Origin: an uncultured Oscillospiraceae bacterium
GTDB taxonomy: Bacteria; Bacillota; Clostridia; Oscillospirales; Oscillospiraceae
Direction of reading: 5' to 3'
Assembly: GCA_910584285.1 (NCBI GenBank)
Contig: CAJTYK010000008.1
Span: forward strand, 1 to 58,020
Length of the DNA stretch: 58,020 nucleotides
Made by a program: the position numbers and the translations under genes. Positions 34,128 to 42,404 of this stretch are shown here, one piece after another (position 1 is the first letter of the stretch; each line of letters opens with the position of its first letter). The notes below the pieces were generated by a model. The model searched no databases. It was not told the DNA's origin and saw only the letters and a program-made list of their open reading frames with translations.

Positions 34128-34801
34128 GACCGGCTCTCCCATCCATTTGCTTCCGCCATGGCGGCGGCGCTCCAGCGCACCAGGCGGGCAAAGACATCCT
34201 CCAACGGCTCGTCCGTGGGGGACAGCCCGTAAGCCAAAAGCGCCCGCTCGTCCCCCTCCAGCAGGGGCAGCAGCTCCCGTTTGGCCCGCACATTCTCCCC
34301 GGTACGCAGCTCACGCAGGGCCCGGAGGGTGAAAAACGCCCCCTTATGGGCCTCCTTCAAAAAGCCGGGCCAGCTCTCCCTGTCCGCGTACAGATAGGTG
34401 TGGACGGCGGCGTGGTAGAGCCCCGACGCGCCGATGGCGGCGGCCTCCGCCACATCGCCTTGGCCAAAGGACGGCAGCAGCTCCGCCAGCGTTCCGTACA
34501 CGTCCCGGGTGTCCCGGGCCACCGCCAGCAGGTCATACTTGGGCCAGCTTTTCAGCTCCGCCGCCCCGCACAGGAAGCCGCAGGCCTTTTCCCCCTCGGG
34601 CATATTCCGCACAATCACCCGGTAAGCGTCCAAATCGGACAGTTCCACCCGATCCAGCACCGTCACCACGTCGATGTCGCTGTCCTCATTGGCCTCGCCC
34701 CGGCCGTAGCTGCCCTGTAACCCCAGAAACAGCAGCCGGGGGCCGAACCGCTCAGTCAGCTTCTCCCGGAGTCCGGCCATCCACCGCTCAATTTCCACCA
34801 T
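34124..34801 (-). CDS. Nucleotidyltransferase-fold protein
   Basis: The 225-residue protein has the minimal nucleotidyltransferase motif GSYGRGEANEDSDIDVV near residue 30, with DSDID supplying two metal-binding carboxylates, and a helical C-terminal half (about 105-210) resembling HEPN/KNTase C-terminal domains. Relatives include aminoglycoside nucleotidyltransferases and MNT-type antitoxins. The substrate cannot be assigned. It lies 3 bases after era and is coupled by a 4-base overlap to the DUF3267 gene. Confidence 0.78.
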   Translation of the reverse strand: MVEIERWMAGLREKLTERFGPRLLFLGLQGSYGRGEANEDSDIDVVTVLDRVELSDLDAYRVIVRNMPEGEKACGFLCGAAELKSWPKYDLLAVARDTRDVYGTLAELLPSFGQGDVAEAAAIGASGLYHAAVHTYLYADRESWPGFLKEAHKGAFFTLRALRELRTGENVRAKRELLPLLEGDERALLAYGLSPTDEPLEDVFARLVRWSAAAMAEANGWESRS

Positions 34802-34804
34802 GGC

Positions 34805-35698
34805 TCAGTCCTCCGTATAACCGAAGTTCTGAATCGCCGCCGGGTTGTCCCGCCAGTTCTCCTTCACTTTCACCCAAGTCTCCAAGTACACCTTGGCCCC
34901 CATGAACGTCTCCATGTCCTGCCGGGCCTGGGTGCTGATCTTTTTCAGCATGGCCCCGCCCTTGCCGATGATGATCCCCTTGTGGGACGCCTTCTCACAG
35001 TAGATGGTCACATGGCAGTCGATGATGTCGTTGTCCCGCTGGGAGAATTTTGTCACCTCCACCGCCGTGCCGTGGGGGATCTCCTTGTCCAGCTCCCGCA
35101 GCAGCTTCTCCCGGACGATCTCCGCCATGATCTGCCGCTCCGGCTGATCCGTCACTGCCCCGTCGGGGAACAGCTGGGGTCCCTCGGGCAGCCAGCCGCC
35201 CAGCACCTCCAGCAGCTCGTCCACCCCCTCGCCGGTCATAGCCGAGATGGGCACCACCGCGTCCCAGTCGTGGGCCGCTCCGTAGACTGCCATCACCGAC
35301 AGCAGCTTCTCCTTCTCCACCGCGTCGATCTTGTTGATCACCAGCGCGGCGGGGGCGCCCAGGGCCTTGATCCGGGCGATGAGCTCCTGTTCCGGGGGGC
35401 CGATGTGATCCACCGGCTCCACCAGCAGCATCACCCCGTCCACGTCCGCCACCGACTGGCGCACCACCTTCACCATGTAGTCGCCCAGCCGGGTGCGGGC
35501 GCGGTGCAGCCCCGGCGTGTCCACAAACACGAACTGGCTGTCCCCCCGGTTGAGGACGGCACAGATCCGGTTCCGGGTGGTCTGGGGCTTGGGGGAGACG
35601 ATGGCCACCTTCTCCCCCGCCAGGGTGTTGGTCAGGGTGGACTTGCCCACGTTGGGCCGTCCGCAGATGGTGATGATGCCGCTTTTCTTGATGTTCAT
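34805..35698 (-). CDS. era: GTPase Era
   Basis: The 297-residue GTPase has G1 GRPNVGKST, G2 TTRNRI, G3 DTPGLHRA, G4 NKID and a C-terminal KH domain with IGKGGAMLKKI that binds the 3' end of 16S rRNA. Era is needed for 30S maturation. It lies 40 bases downstream of ybeY, another 16S rRNA maturation factor, in the conserved order ybeY-era. Confidence 0.97.
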   Translation of the reverse strand: MNIKKSGIITICGRPNVGKSTLTNTLAGEKVAIVSPKPQTTRNRICAVLNRGDSQFVFVDTPGLHRARTRLGDYMVKVVRQSVADVDGVMLLVEPVDHIGPPEQELIARIKALGAPAALVINKIDAVEKEKLLSVMAVYGAAHDWDAVVPISAMTGEGVDELLEVLGGWLPEGPQLFPDGAVTDQPERQIMAEIVREKLLRELDKEIPHGTAVEVTKFSQRDNDIIDCHVTIYCEKASHKGIIIGKGGAMLKKISTQARQDMETFMGAKVYLETWVKVKENWRDNPAAIQNFGYTED

Positions 35699-35738
35699 AG
35701 GTGATCCTCAACTTTCTTGAGCATTTTGTGGTTGTCCT

Positions 35739-36230
35739 TCAATCCCGTTCCAGGCCCAGCTCCGCCATGACGGCCTCCTCCCGTGAGCGCATCCGGGCCT
35801 TCATAGGCCCCTCGTCCAGGTGGTCGTAGCCCAGCAGGTGGAGCACAGAGTGCACCGCTAAGTAGGCCAGCTCCCGGCGGTTGGAGTGCCCGTACTCCTT
35901 GGCCTGGGCCTTTGCCCGCTCCAGAGAAAGGCACATATCGCCTAAAGGCACCAGGCCGGTGGCGGGGTCGGCATCTGCCTGGGACGGCTTGTCCCCCGGG
36001 GCCAGGTTGAACATGGGGAAGGACAGCACGTCGGTGGGGGCGTCCACCCCCCGCATATCCAGGTTAATCTGATGAATGCCCGCATCATTGGTGACAAGCA
36101 CATTCACTTCACAGGGCGTCTCTACCCCCTCGGCGGACAGCGCTGTGCGGATCACCTTCCGCAGGAAGGAGCACAGGCCCTCGTCCACACCGGGAACATT
36201 GGCGGAGAATATGATGTTGTGGTTTGGCAT
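35739..36230 (-). CDS. ybeY: rRNA maturation endoribonuclease YbeY
   Basis: The 163-residue metalloprotein carries HSVLHLLGYDHLDEG, the HGxLHLxGYDH-type zinc site with three histidines, and the DVLSFPMF segment. YbeY takes part in 16S rRNA 3' end maturation and ribosome quality control. Its ATG shares one base with the stop of the upstream Xre regulator gene (TAATG), so its translation is coupled to that gene. Confidence 0.95.
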   Translation of the reverse strand: MPNHNIIFSANVPGVDEGLCSFLRKVIRTALSAEGVETPCEVNVLVTNDAGIHQINLDMRGVDAPTDVLSFPMFNLAPGDKPSQADADPATGLVPLGDMCLSLERAKAQAKEYGHSNRRELAYLAVHSVLHLLGYDHLDEGPMKARMRSREEAVMAELGLERD

Positions 36231-36448
36231 TACCGGTTGACCTCCCGTTTCTCCGTACGGCCCATGAGCCAGTCTACCGACACTTCAAAAAAATCGGCAA
36301 TTTGCAGCAGGCTTTTGTAATTCGGCAAATGCCCGTCCGCTTCCAGCCGCTGGTAATGGCGATAGTTAAAACCGAGTGTACCAGCGGCTTCCTCCTGCGT
36401 CAAGCCTTTTTCCGCCCTTAATATTTTCAGTCGTTCGTTAAAAATCAT
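36230..36448 (-). CDS. Xre-family helix-turn-helix regulator
   Basis: The 72-residue protein is a single HTH_XRE domain: LKILRAEKGLTQEEAAGTLGFNYRHYQRLE, then ADFFEVSVDWLMGR, typical of Cro/CI-type and SinR-type repressors. It is encoded directly upstream of ybeY with a one-base overlap and is divergent from a 60-residue-protein gene. The intergenic region holds duplicated ACACGTACAAGAAAG motifs that overlap the divergent promoter and are its probable operators. Base composition is AT-richer than the neighbours, which suggests acquisition. An AGGGA motif precedes ATG 36448. Confidence 0.88.
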   Translation of the reverse strand: MIFNERLKILRAEKGLTQEEAAGTLGFNYRHYQRLEADGHLPNYKSLLQIADFFEVSVDWLMGRTEKREVNR

Positions 36449-36463
36449 TTTCCCACTTCCCTC

Positions 36464-36516
36464 TTGACACGTACAAGAAAGCCGTGTATAATAACACGTA
36501 CAAGAAAGTACGTGTT
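36464..36516 (+). promoter_or_regulatory. Consensus promoter with duplicated operators
   Basis: TTGACA (36464-36469), 17 bases and TATAAT (36487-36492) form a perfect sigma-A promoter toward the 60-residue gene. The 15-base sequence ACACGTACAAGAAAG occurs twice, at 36467-36481 (over the -35/spacer) and 36494-36508 (just after the -10). The second copy lies in a perfect 9-bp dyad AACACGTAC/GTACGTGTT (36493-36516). A dimeric repressor, probably the divergent Xre protein, would block this promoter. Confidence 0.82.
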
Positions 36517-36530
36517 AAGGAGGCATTCAA

Positions 36531-36713
36531 ATGGAACCCGACATTCCTGTTATTGTGGAACAGCTTTACCGCTATTTCGTCACCGAACCCGATCCCAGCT
36601 TCTGGCCCGATTACTTTCGGGATCTCCCCATCCAGGGCCACGGCCTCTGGTCCTTCTACCAGGGTCTATGTCTCGGGATGCAGCTGACCGACGCCTGCCT
36701 GGAAAAGGTCTAA
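36531..36713 (+). CDS. 60-residue protein of unknown function
   Basis: The ORF starts with ATG 36531 after an excellent AAGGAGG and encodes an acidic protein with two predicted helices, the first MEPDIPVIVEQLYRYFVTEP and the second around LWSFYQGLCLGMQLTDACLE. No membrane span, signal peptide or known motif is evident. The perfect promoter and operators make it a credible gene. It is divergent from the Xre regulator and may be that regulator's main target; a toxin/antitoxin or phage-derived role is possible but unsupported. Confidence 0.7.
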   Translation: MEPDIPVIVEQLYRYFVTEPDPSFWPDYFRDLPIQGHGLWSFYQGLCLGMQLTDACLEKV

Positions 36714-36728
36714 CGCGATCCGTCTCGT

Positions 36729-36820
36729 GGAGCGGCAGGCCAGGGCTCGACCGGAGGGCCAGTCCTCAGCGCCCCGTAGCCTTGGGCTGGCCTGTAGAGA
36801 GAGCCCTGGCCTGCCGCTCC
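36729..36820. repeat. 92-base element with perfect 20-bp inverted repeat
   Basis: Arms GGAGCGGCAGGCCAGGGCTC (36729-36748) and its exact complement (36801-36820) enclose 52 bases with a second inner pairing (GGCCAG/CTGGCC). It lies between the convergent 60-residue gene and phoH. No T run follows either end. It could be a terminator-like barrier, a structured RNA or a non-autonomous mobile element. Confidence 0.75.
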
Positions 36821-36833
36821 TCCCCCGCCGTCC

Positions 36834-37811
36834 CTACCGCTTGTCCCGTTTCGCCGCCCGCCGCTTCTCGTCGTCCTCATACGCCTTGATAATCCGCTGG
36901 ACGATGACATGGCGCACCACGTCCGCCCCGGTGAGCTGGCAGATGGAGATGTCCTCCACGCCCTTCAACACCCGCATGGCCTCCTTCAGCCCGGACGCCT
37001 TGTCTGCCGGCAGGTCAATTTGCGTCGCGTCGCCGGTGATGACGATCTTGGAGCCAAAGCCCAGCCGGGTGAGGAACATCTTCATCTGCTCCCGGCTGGT
37101 GTTCTGGGCCTCGTCCAGGATGATGAAACTGTCGTCCAGCGTCCGGCCCCGCATATAGGCCAGGGGGGCCACCTCAATATTGCCCCGCTCCAGGTACTTC
37201 TGGTACGTCTCCGCCCCCAGCATATCGAACAGCGCGTCGTACAGCGGCCGCAGGTAGGGATCCACCTTGGATTGCAGATCCCCGGGCAGGAAGCCCAGCC
37301 GCTCCCCCGCCTCCACGGCGGGCCGGGTGAGGATGATGCGGTTCACCTGCTTCTCTCGGAAGGCCGCCACCGCCGCCGCCACCGCCAGGTAGGTCTTGCC
37401 GGTGCCGGCGGGGCCCACGCCGATGGTGACGGTGCTGCCCTTGATGGCGTCCACGTATTTTTTCTGGCCGATGGTCTTGGCCTTGATGGGCTTGCCCTTG
37501 GCGGTGACGCACACCACGTCCCCAGCCAGCTGGGCGATCTTGCCCTCGTTGCCCGCCCGCACCAGCTCGATGATATACCGCACGTTCTGCTGGCCGATGG
37601 ACTCCCCCTTGGCGGACAGGGTGAGCAGGCCCTGGATGGCCTTCACCGCCAGCATGACGTTCTCCCCCTCGCCGGAGATCTTCAGGTTGGACTCCCGGTT
37701 TACCACCGACACGTTTAGCTCTTGCTCAATCAGGCGGATGTTCTCGTCAAACAGGCCGAACAGGTTGACGGCCTCCTCCATCCGCTCGATGCTGATGGTC
37801 TGTTCTGTCAT
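36834..37811 (-). CDS. phoH: PhoH-family ATPase
   Basis: The 325-residue P-loop protein has Walker A GPAGTGKTY, Walker B FIILDEAQN and the PhoH features LTRPAVEAGERLGFLPG and TGDATQIDLP, preceded by an N-terminal KH-like region (1-100). PhoH/YbeZ is an RNA-associated NTPase that often pairs with YbeY; in Firmicutes the genes are usually neighbours, and here they are separated by the Xre/small-protein divergon. AGGAGA precedes ATG 37811. Confidence 0.94.
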   Translation of the reverse strand: MTEQTISIERMEEAVNLFGLFDENIRLIEQELNVSVVNRESNLKISGEGENVMLAVKAIQGLLTLSAKGESIGQQNVRYIIELVRAGNEGKIAQLAGDVVCVTAKGKPIKAKTIGQKKYVDAIKGSTVTIGVGPAGTGKTYLAVAAAVAAFREKQVNRIILTRPAVEAGERLGFLPGDLQSKVDPYLRPLYDALFDMLGAETYQKYLERGNIEVAPLAYMRGRTLDDSFIILDEAQNTSREQMKMFLTRLGFGSKIVITGDATQIDLPADKASGLKEAMRVLKGVEDISICQLTGADVVRHVIVQRIIKAYEDDEKRRAAKRDKR

Positions 37812-37833
37812 TTGTCTCTCCTTTGATACGGCC

Positions 37834-39090
37834 TCAGCCGTTGTCTTTGGTATCCTCCGGCGGGGTTCCGTACACCCGCCCCACTTCCCCGTCCCGCTCC
37901 ACGGTGCGGCCGATCTCCTCCCGGCACTCCGCCAGCAGGGTGACCGTCAGCCGCCCGTTCTCCTGCCGGGTGACGAAGTCGGTACGCAGGGCCTCGCCCT
38001 GCCGCGCCTCCATCAGCTTCTCCAGCCGGAACAGCAGCAGCTCCTCCAACTTCCCGGCCGCCGCCTCTGCGTCCACTGGCTCCTCCCGGAGGGTGTAGCC
38101 CCGGCGGGTGACGGTGGTGAGAGAGGCGGGCATGGGCCGTCCAAACAGGGTCAGATCCGCAGTCTCTGTTATTTTATCATATCTCCCACCGGAAATGCTA
38201 CTGTTTTCAAAAAAATCCAGCTCAAACCACAAAATTTTTATGTGGTACTCCCGGGCCTCCTCTCCGGTGTACTCCTTGACCTGTCCGGCGAGGGGGATGG
38301 TCTCCTCCAGGGTGCGCCAGGTGCGGGCGGTGACGCTGCCCGCGGCGTGCACCACCAGGCTGCCCAGATCCACCGTCCCTCCCTCCGGCTCCTTTAGATC
38401 CAGCACACCGGATATGAGCGTCTCGCCCCTGGCCACCACGTCTCCGTCCTGGAACAGGGCCCGGCCGGAGTCGGCCTGAATGTCCTCAATGATGCCGTCC
38501 GCTGCCGCCACAATGTCGGCGGGCACGTCCTCCTTCAGCAGCTCCGGGGCCTTCTCCACCTCCCGGACGATGATTTCCGCCCGGGTGCCGTAGATGTTCA
38601 CCGCCAGGTAGGACAGCTCGGGCAGGCCCAGCAGGGCGGTGTTGGCCGCCTCCCGCTCCCGGATGGCGGGGCCGAAGGCTCCGGGCCGCACCCCCGCCCG
38701 CTGGAGCTGGGACAGGATCACAGCGGTGGGCACCCGCTCGTTGCCCGTCACCTCGATCACCAGCAGAAACCGGGACAGGAAGCCCACCGCCAGCACGCAA
38801 AAGCCCAGCCCAAGCAGGAAGCCCCAGCGGTGCTCCACCATCCGCTCCGCCGCCACCGCCGCCCCCCGGCGGCTTCGCTCCTCCAGATCGCACATGGCCC
38901 GCTGGGCCAGTTCGTTCAGCCGCTTGCGGTCCCGGAGGGCTATCCGGAAGGTGAAGCTGGTCTCGTCCGTCCAGCGCAGCCGCCAAAATTGCAGCCGGTT
39001 CTGGGCGCACAGGTTCAGCAGCCGCTCCGGGAAAGCCCCGGTGACGGCGATCTCCACATAGCCCAGCAATAGGTTGATGAGCTTCTTCAT
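37834..39090 (-). CDS. yqfD: Sporulation protein YqfD
   Basis: The 418-residue protein begins MKKLINLLLGYVEIAVTGAFPERLLNLC, the YqfD signature, followed by a cytosolic domain, one membrane span (about 90-112) and an extracytoplasmic part with VTGNERVPTAVILSQLQRAGVR. YqfD is expressed in the mother cell in other spore formers and is needed for sporulation in them. It lies between yqfC and phoH in the conserved order. GGGGGAGGG precedes ATG 39090. Confidence 0.9.
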   Translation of the reverse strand: MKKLINLLLGYVEIAVTGAFPERLLNLCAQNRLQFWRLRWTDETSFTFRIALRDRKRLNELAQRAMCDLEERSRRGAAVAAERMVEHRWGFLLGLGFCVLAVGFLSRFLLVIEVTGNERVPTAVILSQLQRAGVRPGAFGPAIREREAANTALLGLPELSYLAVNIYGTRAEIIVREVEKAPELLKEDVPADIVAAADGIIEDIQADSGRALFQDGDVVARGETLISGVLDLKEPEGGTVDLGSLVVHAAGSVTARTWRTLEETIPLAGQVKEYTGEEAREYHIKILWFELDFFENSSISGGRYDKITETADLTLFGRPMPASLTTVTRRGYTLREEPVDAEAAAGKLEELLLFRLEKLMEARQGEALRTDFVTRQENGRLTVTLLAECREEIGRTVERDGEVGRVYGTPPEDTKDNG

Positions 39091-39188
39091 TCCTTCCCTC
39101 CCCCCTTTCCCGGCAAGATCCGCATTTCGTTGCCGACGGACAACTTCCCGACTGCATCCACGTTGGTAACGGTTTCAAGCTCTTTTTG

Positions 39189-39214
39189 GTTCTTTTTCTC
39201 TCGAGAAAAAGAAC
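39189..39214. repeat. Perfect 12-bp hairpin at the yqfC stop
   Basis: GTTCTTTTTCTC and GAGAAAAAGAAC are separated by TC, and the right arm touches the yqfC stop codon. A TTTTTGG/CC-type flank lies outside. No T run follows on the minus strand, so it is probably a processing or stabilising hairpin or a dispersed repeat. The rest of the yqfC-yqfD gap (39091-39188) shows nothing recognisable. Confidence 0.7.
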
Positions 39215-39489
39215 TACCTCATGAATTCTACCGCGGTGATGGTTCCGGTGATCAGCAGCTCCTCCGGCGTCATGGCCCGCAGCTCCAGACCCTGGCCCCG
39301 CACCAGCACCACCATCTTCCCCCCGGATATGTGGATCTCCTCTGTTCCGTAGGCCAGAATGCCCCGGTGGGGGGCCATGCGAAGCTCCCCGTCCCCTATG
39401 ATCTCCACCCGGGGCACCCCCGCCACCGCGTCGGCGGGCAGGTCGAACATCCGGGAGGCCCGGGCCAGCAGGCCCTCCTTTTCCCCCAC
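39214..39489 (-). CDS. yqfC: Sporulation protein YqfC (YabP/YqfC family)
   Basis: About 91 residues match the YqfC pattern: ASRMFDLPADAVAGVPRVEIIGDGELRM, HRGILAYGTEEIHI and EELLITGTITAVEF. YqfC is a small mother-cell sporulation protein of unknown mechanism. No ATG lies at the expected start; GTG 39489 (AGAGGTG 7 bases upstream) gives the family length, and GTG 39498 is an alternative. The frame stays open further, but that part overlaps the divergent pseudouridine synthase promoter and shows no family similarity. Confidence 0.82.
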   Translation of the reverse strand: MGEKEGLLARASRMFDLPADAVAGVPRVEIIGDGELRMAPHRGILAYGTEEIHISGGKMVVLVRGQGLELRAMTPEELLITGTITAVEFMR

Positions 39490-39553
39490 AGCAATCACCT
39501 CTGGCAAGAATATGCGGCCACCCGGCCCCACTTGCCTGTCCGCCGGAATTTCG

Positions 39554-39582
39554 TGGACTTTTTCCCGTGAACGTGGTAAACT
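39554..39582 (+). promoter_or_regulatory. Putative promoter of the pseudouridine synthase gene
   Basis: TGGACT (39554-39559), a 17-base spacer and TAAACT (39577-39582) lie 54 bases before the start codon. Each hexamer has 4-5 consensus matches. Confidence 0.45.
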
Positions 39583-39636
39583 ATCTGAGAAGTCAAAAAA
39601 GCATCCTGCCCCAGGCGGCAGAAAAAGGCGGTTACT

Positions 39637-40524
39637 ATGGAACATAACGAAAAACAGCGGGAGCCCAACCTCTACACCGTGGACGCACCCGACACCCTGC
39701 TCCCCTTCCTGCTGGCCCACATGAAGGGCAAGAGCCGGAACAACGTGAAGTCCCTGCTGTCCCGGCGGCTGGTGGCGGTGGATGGCGTGCCCCTCTCCCG
39801 GTTCGATACGCCGCTACTGCCCGGGCAGCAGGTGAGCATCCTTCCCTCCTCCGCCCCCAGGGCGGACGCGCTGCCCTTCCCCATCCTCTACGAGGATGAG
39901 CACCTCATCGTGGTGAACAAGCCCGCCAAGCTGCTCAGCGTGGCCACCGACCGGGAGAAAACCCGCACCGCCTACCACATGGTCACCGACTACGTGAAGG
40001 CCCGGCGGGTGGATGACCGGATCTTCGTGCTCCACCGGCTGGATCGGGACACGTCGGGGGTGCTGATGTTCGCCCGGGACGCCCAGACAAAGGAGCTGTT
40101 CCAGGCCCGGTGGAACGAGATCGTCACGCGGCGCGGCTATCTGGCGGTGGTGGAGGGCGTCCCCAAGCCCGCCCAGGACACCATCCGCTCCTATCTTGTG
40201 GAGACAGACACCCACCTGAGCTTTTCCGGCACACCGGGGAAGGGGGCCAAGGAGGCCGTCACCAGCTACCAGATCCTCAAGGCTGGGAACGGATACGCCC
40301 TGCTGGACATCTCCATCGAGACGGGGCGGAAGAACCAGATCCGGGTGCACATGAAGGAGAAGGGCTGCCCCGTGGCGGGGGACAAGCAGTACGGGGCCCG
40401 CACCAACCCCATCGGGCGGCTGTGCCTCCACGCCAACGAGCTGTCCTTCATCCATCCCGGCACTGGAGAGCCAGTGACGTTCAAAGCGAAAATGCCCCGG
40501 GATTTTAACCGGGTGTTCCGATAA
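39637..40524 (+). CDS. RluA-family RNA pseudouridine synthase
   Basis: The 295-residue enzyme has an N-terminal S4-like RNA-binding region (KSRNNVKSLLSRRLVAVDGV) and the RluA catalytic motif HRLDRDTSG with the nucleophilic aspartate, plus ETGRKNQIRVHM and ARTNPIGRLCLHA. It isomerises uridine to pseudouridine in rRNA or tRNA; the exact site (RluC/RluD-like) cannot be assigned. It is followed 19 bases later by an AT-rich GNAT gene. Confidence 0.9.
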   Translation: MEHNEKQREPNLYTVDAPDTLLPFLLAHMKGKSRNNVKSLLSRRLVAVDGVPLSRFDTPLLPGQQVSILPSSAPRADALPFPILYEDEHLIVVNKPAKLLSVATDREKTRTAYHMVTDYVKARRVDDRIFVLHRLDRDTSGVLMFARDAQTKELFQARWNEIVTRRGYLAVVEGVPKPAQDTIRSYLVETDTHLSFSGTPGKGAKEAVTSYQILKAGNGYALLDISIETGRKNQIRVHMKEKGCPVAGDKQYGARTNPIGRLCLHANELSFIHPGTGEPVTFKAKMPRDFNRVFR

Positions 40525-40543
40525 TAGGGCGAGGAGGGTGTAG

Positions 40544-41029
40544 ATGGGAACTATCACGATTCAAGAAGTTGCCGAAAAAGATGCGGGTTTTCTATTTCAA
40601 CTTATGAATGACCCATTTGTCATACAGGCATTAAATGAAGTTCCGACTACTCAACATGATTGGGAGGAAGCCATCCTTCTCTGGCAATCAGACGCGGACG
40701 AAGAAGGCTATATCATTTTTGAGGACGAAAAACCCATTGGATGGTTCGCGCTCAATAACTTGATGGCAGAGAATAACGAAGTGTTTTTAAAAATGGCAGC
40801 GTTGCTGCCCGAATATCAAAGCAAGGGAATCGGCGCCTATGTCATCACTCGCCTTATCGGCAAAGCACGGGAAAAGAACGCCTCGTCTCTCAGCCTATTT
40901 ACTAACCAAGACAATCATCGGGCGCAAAAATGTTACATGAAATGCGGATTTCATGCGGTTGACACATTCATTGATGAAATGTCTAATGGAAAAAGAGTCC
41001 ATCGAATAAAAATGACGCTCACACTCTGA
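40544..41029 (+). CDS. GNAT-family N-acetyltransferase, AT-rich
   Basis: The 161-residue protein shows a GNAT fold with LLPEYQSKGIGAYVITRLIGKA as acetyl-CoA loop and NQDNHRAQKCYMKCGF as motif B. Codon use is clearly AT-richer than in adjacent genes (many AAA, GAA, ATT, TTT codons), which suggests recent transfer. GAGGAGGGTG precedes ATG 40544. The substrate is unknown; the RimI/RimJ-like layout fits many small amine or peptide acceptors. Confidence 0.78.
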   Translation: MGTITIQEVAEKDAGFLFQLMNDPFVIQALNEVPTTQHDWEEAILLWQSDADEEGYIIFEDEKPIGWFALNNLMAENNEVFLKMAALLPEYQSKGIGAYVITRLIGKAREKNASSLSLFTNQDNHRAQKCYMKCGFHAVDTFIDEMSNGKRVHRIKMTLTL

Positions 41030-41041
41030 TCTTGGCAGACA

Positions 41042-41072
41042 AAACCGCCCCTGGCCATGCCGGGGGCGGTTT
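41042..41072. terminator. Terminator between GNAT gene and rpoD
   Basis: AAACCGCCCC/GGGGCGGTTT with an 11-base loop, followed by CTTTCC on the plus strand and AAAA-flanked on the other side, separates the convergent GNAT and rpoD genes. Confidence 0.8.
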
Positions 41073-41092
41073 CTTTCCATCAATCACAAAAC

Positions 41093-42397
<1,305 letters not shown>

Positions 42398-42404
42398 TGG
42401 TCTT

